Source of the DNA: CAUZIR01 sp034421295
Lineage (GTDB): Bacteria > Chloroflexota > Dehalococcoidia > Lucifugimonadales > UBA2962
Length of the DNA stretch: 64,000 nt
Assembly: GCA_034421295.1 (NCBI GenBank)
Contig: DAOUKM010000013.1
Span: 1 to 64,000 of the forward strand
Reading direction: 5' to 3'
Shown here: in pieces, positions 24,584 to 33,540 of the stretch
Position numbering within the stretch: the first letter of the stretch is position 1
Layout: each line of letters starts with the position of its first letter
The notes under the pieces: model-generated
Databases searched by the model: none
The model's input: the letters and a program-made list of their open reading frames with translations, nothing else
Told to the model about the DNA's origin: nothing
Program-made: the position numbers and the translations under genes

Positions 24584-26407
24584 CTAGAGGTATTCCTTAA
24601 CCCTTCTGGCTAGGGTCATGGTCATACCAGGTACGGCGGCTATGTCCTCGAGCGATGCATCTCGAACGGCGGCGACCGATCCGAAGCGCCGAAGCAGCAT
24701 CCTGCGGCGCTTCGGACCGATGCCTGGTACGAGGTCCATTGCCGACTTGATCGAACCCTTCGACCGCCGCTGTCTGTGGAATGTGACGGCAAAGCGGTGC
24801 GCCTCGTCTCTGGCACGCTGCACCAGGAAGAGGGCAGGCGAGTTTCGAGGAAGTGTAATGGGCTCGGGCGTATGCGGAACGAAGATCTCCTCGTTCTCCT
24901 TTGCCAGGCTGGCCAACGGCACCGTGTCGATCCCCAGTTCCAGGAACACCTGGAGTACGGCTCCCAGATGACCTTTGCCACCATCGATAAGCACGAGGTC
25001 AGGGTGCTTTGTCCAGGCCTTGGACTCATCCTCCCCTTTCCGGTATCGGTTGAAGCGCCGCGTCAGGACCTCGCGCATCATTAGGTAATCGTCCACTCCG
25101 GTGACACTCTTGATTCGGAATCGACGGTAATCCGCCTTCCTGGCCTTCCCGTCCTCGAACACGATCATGCTCCCGACCGGGTTGGTGCCCTGTATGTTGG
25201 ATATGTCGTAGCACTCGATCCGCCGAGGCGGGCGCGGCAGGTTCAGTGCCTCCTGCAACTCTTCCAACGCCTCCTGAAAGTTCGTTGTCGAAGCCTGCTT
25301 TAGCTTGAGCTGCTCAAGCCCACTCTCTGCGTTCTCCTGCACCATTGCCACCAGACGCCGCTTTTCTCCTCGCTTGGGTACCCGGATCTGAACTCGGCCC
25401 TCCCGTCGTCTTGTCAGCCAGACCTCAATCGCCTCCTGCTCGTCCGGCGGACAGGGCGTGAGGACTGTCCGGGGCACATACGGGTTGGCGGCATAAAACT
25501 GGCGCAAGAATGAAGAGAGGGTCTGTTCAGGCTCTTCGTCCGCCGTGCCTTCCATTAGGAAGTTGTCCCTACCGATGAGCTTGCCCTGGCGTATGAAAAA
25601 GACCTCCACCAGGCTCTCGTTGCGGAGAGTGGCCGATGCGATCACGTCAACGCTTTCGGACGAAATATGAAGGACCTTCTGCCCCTCCTGCACCCTTTCT
25701 ATCGCGGTTAGCTGATCTCGAAGGACCGCGGCGCGCTCATATTCAAGGCAATTCGCCGCCTCTTGCATGCGCCTTCTGATAGTCGTAGTTACGCGATCGG
25801 TGCGACCCTCCATGAACAGGATCACCTGGTCGATCACCTCGGAGTAACCGGACTTGTCGACCACGCCAATGCAGGGCCCTACGCATCGGTGGATGTGATA
25901 GTCGAGGCAGGGACGTTCGTCGCTTCCGGTGATGACCTTCGTGCAAGAGCGGTAGGGGAATAGCTTCTTGAGGAGGGCCAGGGTCCTTCTAACACTGCCA
26001 GCGCTCGCGTACGGGCCAAAATACCGTGCCCCGTCGTCCTTGACCTTGCGGGTGATATAGACCTGGGGGAAATCTTCGGTGGTATCGATTTTGATGAAGG
26101 GATAGCTCTTATCGTCCTTTAGACGGGCATTGAAGTGAGGCTTATGCCGCTTGATCAAATTGCTCTCCAACAAGAAAGCCTCTTGATCGGACTCGGTGAC
26201 TATGAACTCGAAGTCCTGGACACGGGAGACCATGCGACGTATCTTCGGGGGCAGACCGGCAGATTTCTGGAAATAGGATCGGACCCTGTTTCTGAGCACC
26301 GAAGCCTTTCCCACGTACAACACGCTGCCCTCGGCATCCTTCATCAAATAGACACCGGGGCGGGCGGGAACGGCGCTCAGCCGCTCGGAGAATCTTCCAG
26401 TCGACAT
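24584..26407 (-). CDS. uvrC: Excinuclease ABC subunit C
   Basis: A 607-residue UvrC with all expected parts: GIY-YIG nuclease domain (PARPGVYLMKDAEGSVLYVGKA, residues 13-40), a Cys-rich stretch (CLDYHIHRCVGPCIG), UVR motif (EYERAAVLRDQLTAIE), RNase-H-like endonuclease domain (ECYDISNIQGTNPVGSMIVF, DLVLIDGGKGHL) and C-terminal helix-hairpin-helix pair. It makes both incisions in nucleotide excision repair with UvrA and UvrB. It heads a minus-strand run with the small membrane protein and the recombinase upstream. Confidence 0.96.
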   Translation of the reverse strand: MSTGRFSERLSAVPARPGVYLMKDAEGSVLYVGKASVLRNRVRSYFQKSAGLPPKIRRMVSRVQDFEFIVTESDQEAFLLESNLIKRHKPHFNARLKDDKSYPFIKIDTTEDFPQVYITRKVKDDGARYFGPYASAGSVRRTLALLKKLFPYRSCTKVITGSDERPCLDYHIHRCVGPCIGVVDKSGYSEVIDQVILFMEGRTDRVTTTIRRRMQEAANCLEYERAAVLRDQLTAIERVQEGQKVLHISSESVDVIASATLRNESLVEVFFIRQGKLIGRDNFLMEGTADEEPEQTLSSFLRQFYAANPYVPRTVLTPCPPDEQEAIEVWLTRRREGRVQIRVPKRGEKRRLVAMVQENAESGLEQLKLKQASTTNFQEALEELQEALNLPRPPRRIECYDISNIQGTNPVGSMIVFEDGKARKADYRRFRIKSVTGVDDYLMMREVLTRRFNRYRKGEDESKAWTKHPDLVLIDGGKGHLGAVLQVFLELGIDTVPLASLAKENEEIFVPHTPEPITLPRNSPALFLVQRARDEAHRFAVTFHRQRRSKGSIKSAMDLVPGIGPKRRRMLLRRFGSVAAVRDASLEDIAAVPGMTMTLARRVKEYL

Positions 26408-26486
26408 GTTCTGAGGAGATTTTGACCCGACGGCCTCAGGAACTCCTTCAGCCAGGGGGTAGGGGAGCCCCCCGTCCGCCGCCGGC

Positions 26487-26876
26487 CTAGCGCAAGAAGA
26501 TGGTAAGGACTACCAGCACGGCGGCCAGGGCGACGGTCAACACCCCGATGTGACGCAACTCAACGCCGAGGTACGGGTAGGTGAGAGTCCCTTCGGCCTT
26601 ACCCGCCACAGCTCGGCGTCCTACGGCGGGCCCTCCAGGGTTGCCGCGAGCTGATTCCTGGGAAATAGTTCGGGGCGGCCGTTCGACGCTGCCTCCAGTT
26701 GCAACGTTCGTAGGCTGGGTCTTCGCCCCCGAAACGGCGGCTTCGGATGAGTCAGGCGCCGGCTCCGTCCGCTCGGAAGGTCCGGCCTCGAACTGCCTTG
26801 GCCGTCCCTTTCCTCTACGCCTCTTGCGCTTAAGCTGAGCTTGCCTGGAGGCGATCCTCTTTCCCTTGTCTGCCAT
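26487..26876 (-). CDS. Small hypothetical membrane protein
   Basis: A 129-residue protein of no recognised family. The N-terminus is highly basic (KGKRIASRQAQLKRKRRRGKG), the middle is a low-complexity Pro/Ser/Gly/Glu stretch, and the C-terminus is one hydrophobic segment (IGVLTVALAAVLVVLTIFL) ending in R. It fits a tail-anchored or single-pass protein with an RNA- or DNA-binding-like tail in the cytoplasm. It lies between uvrC and the recombinase gene on the same strand, which is its only context clue. Confidence 0.55.
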   Translation of the reverse strand: MADKGKRIASRQAQLKRKRRRGKGRPRQFEAGPSERTEPAPDSSEAAVSGAKTQPTNVATGGSVERPPRTISQESARGNPGGPAVGRRAVAGKAEGTLTYPYLGVELRHIGVLTVALAAVLVVLTIFLR

Positions 26877-26896
26877 CCGTTTCCCCGTTTAGTCGA

Positions 26897-27841
26897 TCAC
26901 CCAGCCCTGGGATGTGCGCGGTCATACTCGGAGCGCACGTGCTCGCTGGTCAGGTGAGTATAAATCTGCGTCGTCGTTATGCTGGCGTGCCCCAAGAGCT
27001 CCTGAACATGCCTTAAGGGCGCCCCCCCATGAAGTAGGTGAGTCGCGAAGCTGTGCCTTAACGTGTGAGGAGTCAGCTTCTTGCCGATCCCAGCCTGCAT
27101 GGACCTCCCTCTGAGTATAAGCCAAAAGCCCTGCCGAGTTAGCCTTCTACCTCTGGAACTCAGGAACAGTGCCCGGCCAGCCCCCTTGCCCGCAAGCTTT
27201 GGCCGAGCCGCGCTCAAGTATGTGGCCACGGATCCTACAGCGCTCGGATGCAGAGGAACCAGTCTCTCCTTACCTCCCTTGCCAAATGCCAGTACGCTGC
27301 CCATCTCCAGGTCCACGTGTTCGATGTCGAGGCCTACCAACTCACCAACCCTGAGGCCAGCCGCGTACATCAGTTCGAGCATGGCTCTGTCGCGAATGTC
27401 GGTCGCTTCCGGCCCGTCTGGCGTGTCCAATAGACGGTCGACCTCGTCCTCGGTAAGGGCCGCAGGAAGCGACCTTCCCATACGTGGGGCCGATATGTTC
27501 TCGGTTGGATCCCTAGAGATGATGCCTTCGTCTACCAGAAATCCGAAGAACGAACGCATCGACGCTATCTTCCTGGCTCGGGTCTTCTCCCCGTAGCCGC
27601 GATCGCCGAGTTGCAACACATAGGCGGTGATGGCCGAGTCATCTACCTCAGGCCAACACACGAGTGCTTCACTATCCTCGGCGGGCGAGAGATTTTCGCG
27701 GCGGAGAAAACTGGCGAGTTGACAGAGATCCACCCGGTAGGCGGACAGTGTATTGGTGGAGACACCGCGCTCGACCCGCAGGTGCGAGAGAAAGGAATCC
27801 ACCTCGTCGCGGGCCTTCGCGTCTACCCTTGACATCGCCAT
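26897..27841 (-). CDS. Tyrosine recombinase XerC/XerD family
   Basis: A roughly 314-residue Xer-type recombinase. The start is set at ATG 27841 (MAMSRVDAKARDEVD); the open frame continues to 27895. N-terminal SAM-like domain: FLSHLRVERGVSTNTLSAYR. Catalytic residues: Arg in AAGLRVGELVGLD, Lys in GKGGKERLVPLH, the HTLRHSFATHLL His-Arg pair, His in LLGHASITTTQIY, and the Tyr nucleophile there. Completeness and lack of mobile-element neighbours fit a chromosome-dimer-resolution role, but XerC versus XerD cannot be settled. Confidence 0.9.
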   Translation of the reverse strand: MAMSRVDAKARDEVDSFLSHLRVERGVSTNTLSAYRVDLCQLASFLRRENLSPAEDSEALVCWPEVDDSAITAYVLQLGDRGYGEKTRARKIASMRSFFGFLVDEGIISRDPTENISAPRMGRSLPAALTEDEVDRLLDTPDGPEATDIRDRAMLELMYAAGLRVGELVGLDIEHVDLEMGSVLAFGKGGKERLVPLHPSAVGSVATYLSAARPKLAGKGAGRALFLSSRGRRLTRQGFWLILRGRSMQAGIGKKLTPHTLRHSFATHLLHGGAPLRHVQELLGHASITTTQIYTHLTSEHVRSEYDRAHPRAG

Positions 27842-28119
27842 GGCTTGATTCTCTGTGACGAACCTGGCTAGGCAGAGCCCCCTGCGGGCGTCCAAATCTC
27901 GAGTTTCGGCGGGGAAATCCGGGCAAGGAGAGGATGTGCACAGCAGGACAGACCACTATTTCCGACAGTTTGCAGGTGGCTGATCAGGTGGCACGCACGG
28001 CTTGTTTGACAGGTTCTTGGCCGAACCATAGAATCGGCGTGGCCACGCCGTCTGGCCGACTTGAAACAGGTCTCACGAATCACCTTGTTACCTTTCAGTT
28101 GGGGTACGCTTAACTCTCT

Positions 28120-29022
28120 TTGATCGAGATACCTATAGGCCCCAACCTCATCGACTTTCGCGCGGGCACCAATTGGGTGGTCGCCTGGCACGGAGCCTTC
28201 AGCTTCATAGGGGTGGTTACAGCCGTCTACTTGGTGGCTAGATGGGGACCCCTGCGTGGCATCAGCTCTGACCTCATCTACTCGACGGCGCTGTGGGCCG
28301 TGCTGGGAGGCTTCGTAGGCGCTCGCCTCGTCCACGTCATTGATCACTGGGACTTCTACGGAAGCGATCCCGGCCAGATTGTCGCCATCTGGACAGGCGG
28401 AGTCGGCGTTTGGGGAGGGATCATAGGGGGCTTTTTCGGCGGGGTGGCATATGTCGCAATCACCCGCGTTCCGAAATACCAGTGGGGGATCATGATGGAC
28501 CTCACGGCGCCGGCCCTGCTGCTGGCCCAGACGATAGGTCGTCTGGGTGACATCGTTAACGGCGAGCACTGCGCGAAGGCGGCCAGCCATTTCCTGAGCA
28601 TGACATGGTCCCATCCAGATTCACTCGCCAGAAGCTGTAACAACGGGCACAGCTCCTCTTTTTTCTCCACCGGTGCAGAGCCGGTGATCCTCTACGAAAT
28701 CATCTGGAACTCGATCGTCCTGGCGGTCCTGTGGACGATGCGCGGCAAGCTCAAGCCGGACGGCATGCTGTTCGTCCTGTATATATCGCTCTATGCGATC
28801 GGCAGGTTCGCAATAAGCTTCGCAAGGGAGGACCGGATCTGGGCCGCCAGCATGCAGGAAGCCCATTTCATAGCCCTGGTGGTACTCGCCATCGGGGTAC
28901 CCTTGCTGTTCCTAAAGGCCAGGCTGGTCGACAGGACGCCCGAACTCGAACCGGCCGAGGCCGCACCCAGGATTAGGGGCACTCGAGCTGTGCGGCGGCG
29001 GCGAAAGAGGAGGGGAGACTAG
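28120..29022 (+). CDS. lgt: Prolipoprotein diacylglyceryl transferase
   Basis: A 300-residue multi-spanning protein. It attaches diacylglycerol to the lipobox cysteine of prolipoproteins, a need met by the lipoproteins in this window. Family segments: N-terminal IGPNLIDFRAG, WHGAF, and the Lgt signature as GRLGDIVNGEH (canonical GR.GN..N.E). The C-terminal tail is Arg-rich. Start taken at TTG 28120. It converges with recJ, and the two stop codons share bases (CTAG at 29019-29022). Confidence 0.88.
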   Translation: MIEIPIGPNLIDFRAGTNWVVAWHGAFSFIGVVTAVYLVARWGPLRGISSDLIYSTALWAVLGGFVGARLVHVIDHWDFYGSDPGQIVAIWTGGVGVWGGIIGGFFGGVAYVAITRVPKYQWGIMMDLTAPALLLAQTIGRLGDIVNGEHCAKAASHFLSMTWSHPDSLARSCNNGHSSSFFSTGAEPVILYEIIWNSIVLAVLWTMRGKLKPDGMLFVLYISLYAIGRFAISFAREDRIWAASMQEAHFIALVVLAIGVPLLFLKARLVDRTPELEPAEAAPRIRGTRAVRRRRKRRGD

Positions 29023-30740
29023 AGCGCGGTCCTGAGATCTACCACCTTCAGTTCCAACTCCCTCCTACCGTTCCACTCGTTTAGGCTAATCGAATAAACG
29101 AGATCAATTGCTGGCCCAAGCCCTTTGAGCTTGGATGACTGGTTGAAAGCTATCGCGTTCAGTTGGACGCCGCCGTCCGCCAGCCAGAGCTTGAGATGGG
29201 TCCGGTCCCGGCCGACGGCCCGCGCCTCCCTGACGCGCACATTTCTGGTCAAGAAAGTGGGGACGGGATTGCCCTCTCCAAAAGGTGCCAGGGATGTGAT
29301 GAACGAGTAGTTGGAGCATTCGACTTCCTGAAGCTGGAGTTCACAGTCGTACTCGATCGGAGTACTCGGCGCCGGGTCTTCGCTCATCTCAGCAACCTTC
29401 AGAGGAAACTGGCGGCTGAACTGCTCAAGGTGGCACTCATCGAGCGTGAATCCTGCGGCCTGCAGATGGCCGCCCAGACGCAGAAATGGAAGACGCGTGG
29501 CACCAATGGCATCTACCAGCCTGTACCCGGCCGGTCCGCGCGCACTCGCCCTTACAGCACCATCCAGTAGTGTTGCCGCCACCACCGGACGGCGGTATCT
29601 GTCTGAGAGACGGGAGGCGATCAAGCCCAGCACCCCGGGATGCCAGTCCGGGCTGTAGACAACCAGAGCGGCCCGATCACCCTGACCGGAGTTCGACACG
29701 ATCTGTTCGGCGTCCAGGATTCCGCGTTCGGTGATCTTCCGTCTCTGCGAATTGAGGCGCTCGAGCTTCGCGGACAGGTCGTCGGCCTCTGAGGCGTCAG
29801 ATGTAGTCAACAGGCGAAGGCTCAACGCAGGATCATCCAATCTGCCCGCCGAGTTGAGGCGGGGGATCAGACCAAATGACAGATCTCTTACCGTGGCGGC
29901 AGATAGATCTATGTTTGCCCTCTTTGCAAGGGCGATGATTCCCACGCTCTCCGTTTCACGCAGGGAGAGAATGCCGTGCCCAACGATGTATCTGTTCTCG
30001 CCTGTAAGCGGAGCAACGTCGGCGACCGTACCCATGGCGGCCAGCTCAAGCAAGCACCTTGGAAATGGCCTGGATGTACGCTCGTATGCCGTCCGTGCAA
30101 GTTTCAGCGCTACCCCGGCCCCGGTTAGGCCGGTGAAGGGGTAACCGTCGTCAAGGCTGGGATTAACGACGGGAACGCCATCGTTCATGCGTGTCGGTGC
30201 CATGTGGTGGTCGGTTACCACCACCTCCATGCCCGCTGATCTTGCGATGGCCACCTCGGCCAGATCCGTTGTGCCGCAATCGACCGTAACCAGCAGGCTC
30301 GCTCCTGCCGCGGCCAGCCGCCGGACGGCCTCTGCGTGGAGCCCATGCCCTTCGGTCACTCGATTGGGAATGTAAGGTATCGGCCTACCACCTAGATCCC
30401 TCACCGCTCGACAAAGGATGGCGGTACCGGTGATGCCGTCGACATCGAAATCTCCGTAGACAGCCACAGCACGTCCATCCGCCGCTGCTTGGGTCAGCAG
30501 GTCGGCGGCGCGATCCATTTCCGAGAGCAGGAGCGGGTCGTGCAGTAGCCTCCCGTCCAGCGTAAGGAACGGGTCTACATCGCCGACGTGCCTGATGCCG
30601 CGGCTGTACAGGAGATCCGCCTGGAATTGGGGCAGTCCCAGCCTAGCCGCGAATCCGGGGGGAGGTTGCTCCCGCCTCCGCCAAGAACTCGCCGGGGCGA
30701 AACCGTCGGGTTCGTCCGAGAAGAGCCTTCCTTGCCTCAC
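29019..30740 (-). CDS. recJ: Single-stranded-DNA-specific exonuclease RecJ
   Basis: A 573-residue RecJ of usual length. DHH-family phosphoesterase motifs: VAVYGDFDVDGITGTAIL (DxD), DHHMAP (DHH), and DHHA1-domain end GGHLQAAGFTL (GGH). It degrades single-stranded DNA 5' to 3' in recombination and mismatch repair. The start fits ATG 30740. It follows fabF with a 30-nt gap on the same strand. Confidence 0.93.
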   Translation of the reverse strand: MRQGRLFSDEPDGFAPASSWRRREQPPPGFAARLGLPQFQADLLYSRGIRHVGDVDPFLTLDGRLLHDPLLLSEMDRAADLLTQAAADGRAVAVYGDFDVDGITGTAILCRAVRDLGGRPIPYIPNRVTEGHGLHAEAVRRLAAAGASLLVTVDCGTTDLAEVAIARSAGMEVVVTDHHMAPTRMNDGVPVVNPSLDDGYPFTGLTGAGVALKLARTAYERTSRPFPRCLLELAAMGTVADVAPLTGENRYIVGHGILSLRETESVGIIALAKRANIDLSAATVRDLSFGLIPRLNSAGRLDDPALSLRLLTTSDASEADDLSAKLERLNSQRRKITERGILDAEQIVSNSGQGDRAALVVYSPDWHPGVLGLIASRLSDRYRRPVVAATLLDGAVRASARGPAGYRLVDAIGATRLPFLRLGGHLQAAGFTLDECHLEQFSRQFPLKVAEMSEDPAPSTPIEYDCELQLQEVECSNYSFITSLAPFGEGNPVPTFLTRNVRVREARAVGRDRTHLKLWLADGGVQLNAIAFNQSSKLKGLGPAIDLVYSISLNEWNGRRELELKVVDLRTAL

Positions 30741-30770
30741 CGCATCGTCCCGGAGGCTGGAAGGACGAAG

Positions 30771-32012
30771 CTACCCGCTCGCGACCTGAAAGACGAGAGA
30801 GCTATTGTGGCCGCCGAACCCAAACGAGTTGCTGATCGCCGTCGCTATATCAGCTCGTTTGGCCTTGTGCGGAGTATAGTCGAGGTCGCAGTCGGGGTCC
30901 GGGTTGTCCAGATTAATGGTCGGAGGTATGACACCCTCGGCTATGGCCTGCACGCAGAATGCCGCCTCTAGCGCACCGGAGGCACCCAGAAGATGTCCCG
31001 TCATGGACTTCGTAGAGCTAATTGGAACGCGGTAGGCGTCCTCACCGAACACCGCCCTCATTGCCATGGTCTCGTACTTGTCGTTTAGTGGCGTCGAGGT
31101 GCCATGGGCGTTTATGTAGTCGATCTCATAGGGCCTGAGGCCAGCTACATCCAGAGCCCGCCTCATCGCCCTGGCGCCGCCCTCGCCTTCCGGCGCCGGC
31201 TGGGTAACGTGGTATGCGTCGGCGCTCGAACCGTACCCCACCAACTCCGCTAGGGGCTGTGCACCGCGGTTTTCCATGCTTTCCATGGTCTCGAGCACCA
31301 TCACGGCCGCCCCCTCCCCGCAGACGAAGCCGTCACGCTCGGCATCAAAGGGACGGGAGGCGGCCGGTGGATCGTCGTTACGCGTCGACAGCGCATGGCA
31401 GGCGTTGAAGCCTGCGATCCCGATCGGGCAAATGGACGCCTCAGATCCGCCAGCCAGAATCATGTCCAGCTGATCACCCTGGAGCATCTCGAAAGCGGCA
31501 CCGATCGAGTCCGCCCCGCTGGCGCAGGCTGAGACTGTCGCTATGCTGGGACCCTTAAAACCCAGGTGCATGGAAACCTGCCCCGAGGCCATGTCCGGGA
31601 GCATCATGGGAACGAAGAATGGGGAAACTCGATTGGGTCCCTTGCCGTTAAGGATCTCCAGTTGCTCGGAGATCGTGATTATGCCCCCGATACCGGACGC
31701 GATCATCACCCCGGCACGCTCTGCATTCCCATTGTTTATGGATACGCCAGCGTCATCGACGGCCTGAATCGCCGCTCCAAGAGCAAGCTGGACGAACCTG
31801 TCGATCCGCCTTGCCTGCTTACGGTCTACAAAGTCCGTTGGCTCAAAGCGCTTCACCTCGGCCGCGATAGTGGTCTTGTATCCTTCGGGGTCGAACGCCG
31901 TGATGGTTGCGATCCCCGATTCTCCGGCCACCAGTGATTTCCAAGTGGTCTTGGCATCCAAGCCCAGAGGGCTTACAACCCCTAGTCCGGTGACGAAAAC
32001 GCGGTTTGCCAT
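30771..32012 (-). CDS. fabF: 3-oxoacyl-[acyl-carrier-protein] synthase II
   Basis: A 413-residue KAS II condensing enzyme. Catalytic Cys in TVSACASGADSIG, His in INAHGTSTPLND, and His in SMTGHLLGASGALEAAF form the Cys-His-His triad; GFGGHNSSL closes the active site. It elongates acyl chains in fatty acid synthesis. A minus-strand promoter lies at 32114-32142. No other fab gene is adjacent, and recJ follows. Confidence 0.95.
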   Translation of the reverse strand: MANRVFVTGLGVVSPLGLDAKTTWKSLVAGESGIATITAFDPEGYKTTIAAEVKRFEPTDFVDRKQARRIDRFVQLALGAAIQAVDDAGVSINNGNAERAGVMIASGIGGIITISEQLEILNGKGPNRVSPFFVPMMLPDMASGQVSMHLGFKGPSIATVSACASGADSIGAAFEMLQGDQLDMILAGGSEASICPIGIAGFNACHALSTRNDDPPAASRPFDAERDGFVCGEGAAVMVLETMESMENRGAQPLAELVGYGSSADAYHVTQPAPEGEGGARAMRRALDVAGLRPYEIDYINAHGTSTPLNDKYETMAMRAVFGEDAYRVPISSTKSMTGHLLGASGALEAAFCVQAIAEGVIPPTINLDNPDPDCDLDYTPHKAKRADIATAISNSFGFGGHNSSLVFQVASG

Positions 32013-32113
32013 ACGGAAGCGATCTCCTGCGATTTAGGCGGGGGCCTTGACCGCCCTGGCCGGGCCGCCTGAACAAAGTTTAAGAAAAGTCCAGGTGGGT
32101 GAGATCCTGCATG

Positions 32114-32160
32114 ATTATATCAGTCGCACAGGAGGGTAGTCATACGCATTTGGCTATAAT
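32114..32160. promoter_or_regulatory. Divergent promoter region between fabF and mtaB
   Basis: On the minus strand TGACTA (32137-32142) and TATAAT (32114-32119) with a 17-nt spacer would drive fabF. On the plus strand a TATAAT (32155-32160) could serve mtaB; its -35 is unclear. Confidence 0.5.
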
Positions 32161-32202
32161 CGGATGCTGCGCACACCCCATCAATGGTGAGCGGTTTCGA
32201 GG

Positions 32203-33501
32203 GTGCCCTCCATGCTAGCGCGTCGCCCGTCGGTCGCAATAGAGACACACGGCTGCAAGCTTAACCAGGCTGACACTGCGGCGCTGGCCGCCCGGTTCAG
32301 GTCGGCCGGCTTCGACCTGGTGCCTATCGACCAGCCCGCCGACGTGTATTTGGTCAACTCCTGCACGGTAACCCATACGGCCGACCGCAAGGCGAGGCAC
32401 TCACTGAGGTTGGCGCGGCGACGCAATCCCGCGGCAACAATAGTGGCGACTGGCTGCTACGCGGAACGTGACCCGACCGCGCTGAGCCGGCTAAGCGAGG
32501 TGGACCTAGTGGCCGGAAACCGCGACAAGGTGGGGCTGGTGGCAGAAGTACTGGCCCTGCGAGGCCAGGAGGCCACAACCTGCGGCACCGGATCCGACGA
32601 GATTCCGCTGTCACCGAGAACTCTGAGGACGCGGGCATTTGTGAAGATCCAGGAAGGGTGCGATCAGGTCTGCGCCTACTGCATAGTCCCAAAGGTGCGG
32701 GGCCGGGAGCGCAGCATTCCGGCAGCAACGATCGTCTCACAGATCCGGCAGCTGGAGGACGTGGGATACCGCGAAGTGGTGCTCACCGGGACCCAGCTTG
32801 GGACGTACGGATTCGACCTTGGACCGCAAGGCCCCACGAACTTGACAGGCCTCCTCGCCGAGATCCTTAAGGGGACAGGGATAGACAGGATAAGAGTCTC
32901 GTCACTGCAGCCCCAGGAGATCGACGACTCGCTGATCAGCCTCTGGTCAAACGACCGGCTCTGTCCACATTTTCATTTGCCATTACAGTCAGGCAGTGAC
33001 TCGGTCCTCAGACGAATGCGCAGGAGATACACGGCGGCACAGTACGAGGGGGCAGTTGAACTCATAAAGGAGCGCATGCCGCAGGCAGGCCTGACGGCCG
33101 ACGTAATTGCAGGTTTCCCAGGCGAGACCCCGGCGGATCACCTTGAGACATGTCGTTTGATAGAGGCGGGCGAATTCTCGGGGCTCCACGTGTTCCGTTT
33201 CTCCAGACGACCGGGTACGACGGCCTTCCACTTGGAAGACGATGTCTCGCCAGAAGAAAAGTCGGAGCGCGCCGATGAGTTGATCAGGCTCGGTGACCGG
33301 GCTGCGGCCGAGTTCAGAGAGCGCCTGCTGGGGACCAATAGGCCAGTACTTTGGGAAGAACAAAGGAACGGAGCCTGGGTGGGCCTGACGGACAACTACG
33401 TCAGGGTTCTTGCGGAGTCGAACCAGGACCTGTCCAACACGATAAGTCCCGCCACGTTGGTGGCCCGCGCGGGAAGGTTCGTCAGCGCCAGGGCAGGCTA
33501 G
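32203..33501 (+). CDS. mtaB: tRNA (t6A37) methylthiotransferase MtaB
   Basis: A radical-SAM methylthiotransferase of about 430 residues. The N-terminal UPF0004 domain has its three cluster Cys in ETHGCKLNQADT, VNSCTVTHTADRKAR and VATGCYAE. The radical-SAM cluster motif is EGCDQVCAYCIVPKVRGRERS (CxxxCxxC). It converts t6A37 to ms2t6A37 in tRNAs decoding ANN codons. Start may be GTG 32203 or ATG 32212. The C-terminal TRAM domain appears short but present. Confidence 0.9.
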   Translation: MPSMLARRPSVAIETHGCKLNQADTAALAARFRSAGFDLVPIDQPADVYLVNSCTVTHTADRKARHSLRLARRRNPAATIVATGCYAERDPTALSRLSEVDLVAGNRDKVGLVAEVLALRGQEATTCGTGSDEIPLSPRTLRTRAFVKIQEGCDQVCAYCIVPKVRGRERSIPAATIVSQIRQLEDVGYREVVLTGTQLGTYGFDLGPQGPTNLTGLLAEILKGTGIDRIRVSSLQPQEIDDSLISLWSNDRLCPHFHLPLQSGSDSVLRRMRRRYTAAQYEGAVELIKERMPQAGLTADVIAGFPGETPADHLETCRLIEAGEFSGLHVFRFSRRPGTTAFHLEDDVSPEEKSERADELIRLGDRAAAEFRERLLGTNRPVLWEEQRNGAWVGLTDNYVRVLAESNQDLSNTISPATLVARAGRFVSARAG

Positions 33502-33540
33502 CCAGCCTCACCCGGGGCCTGATGGTCGACTCTCGTTAGC

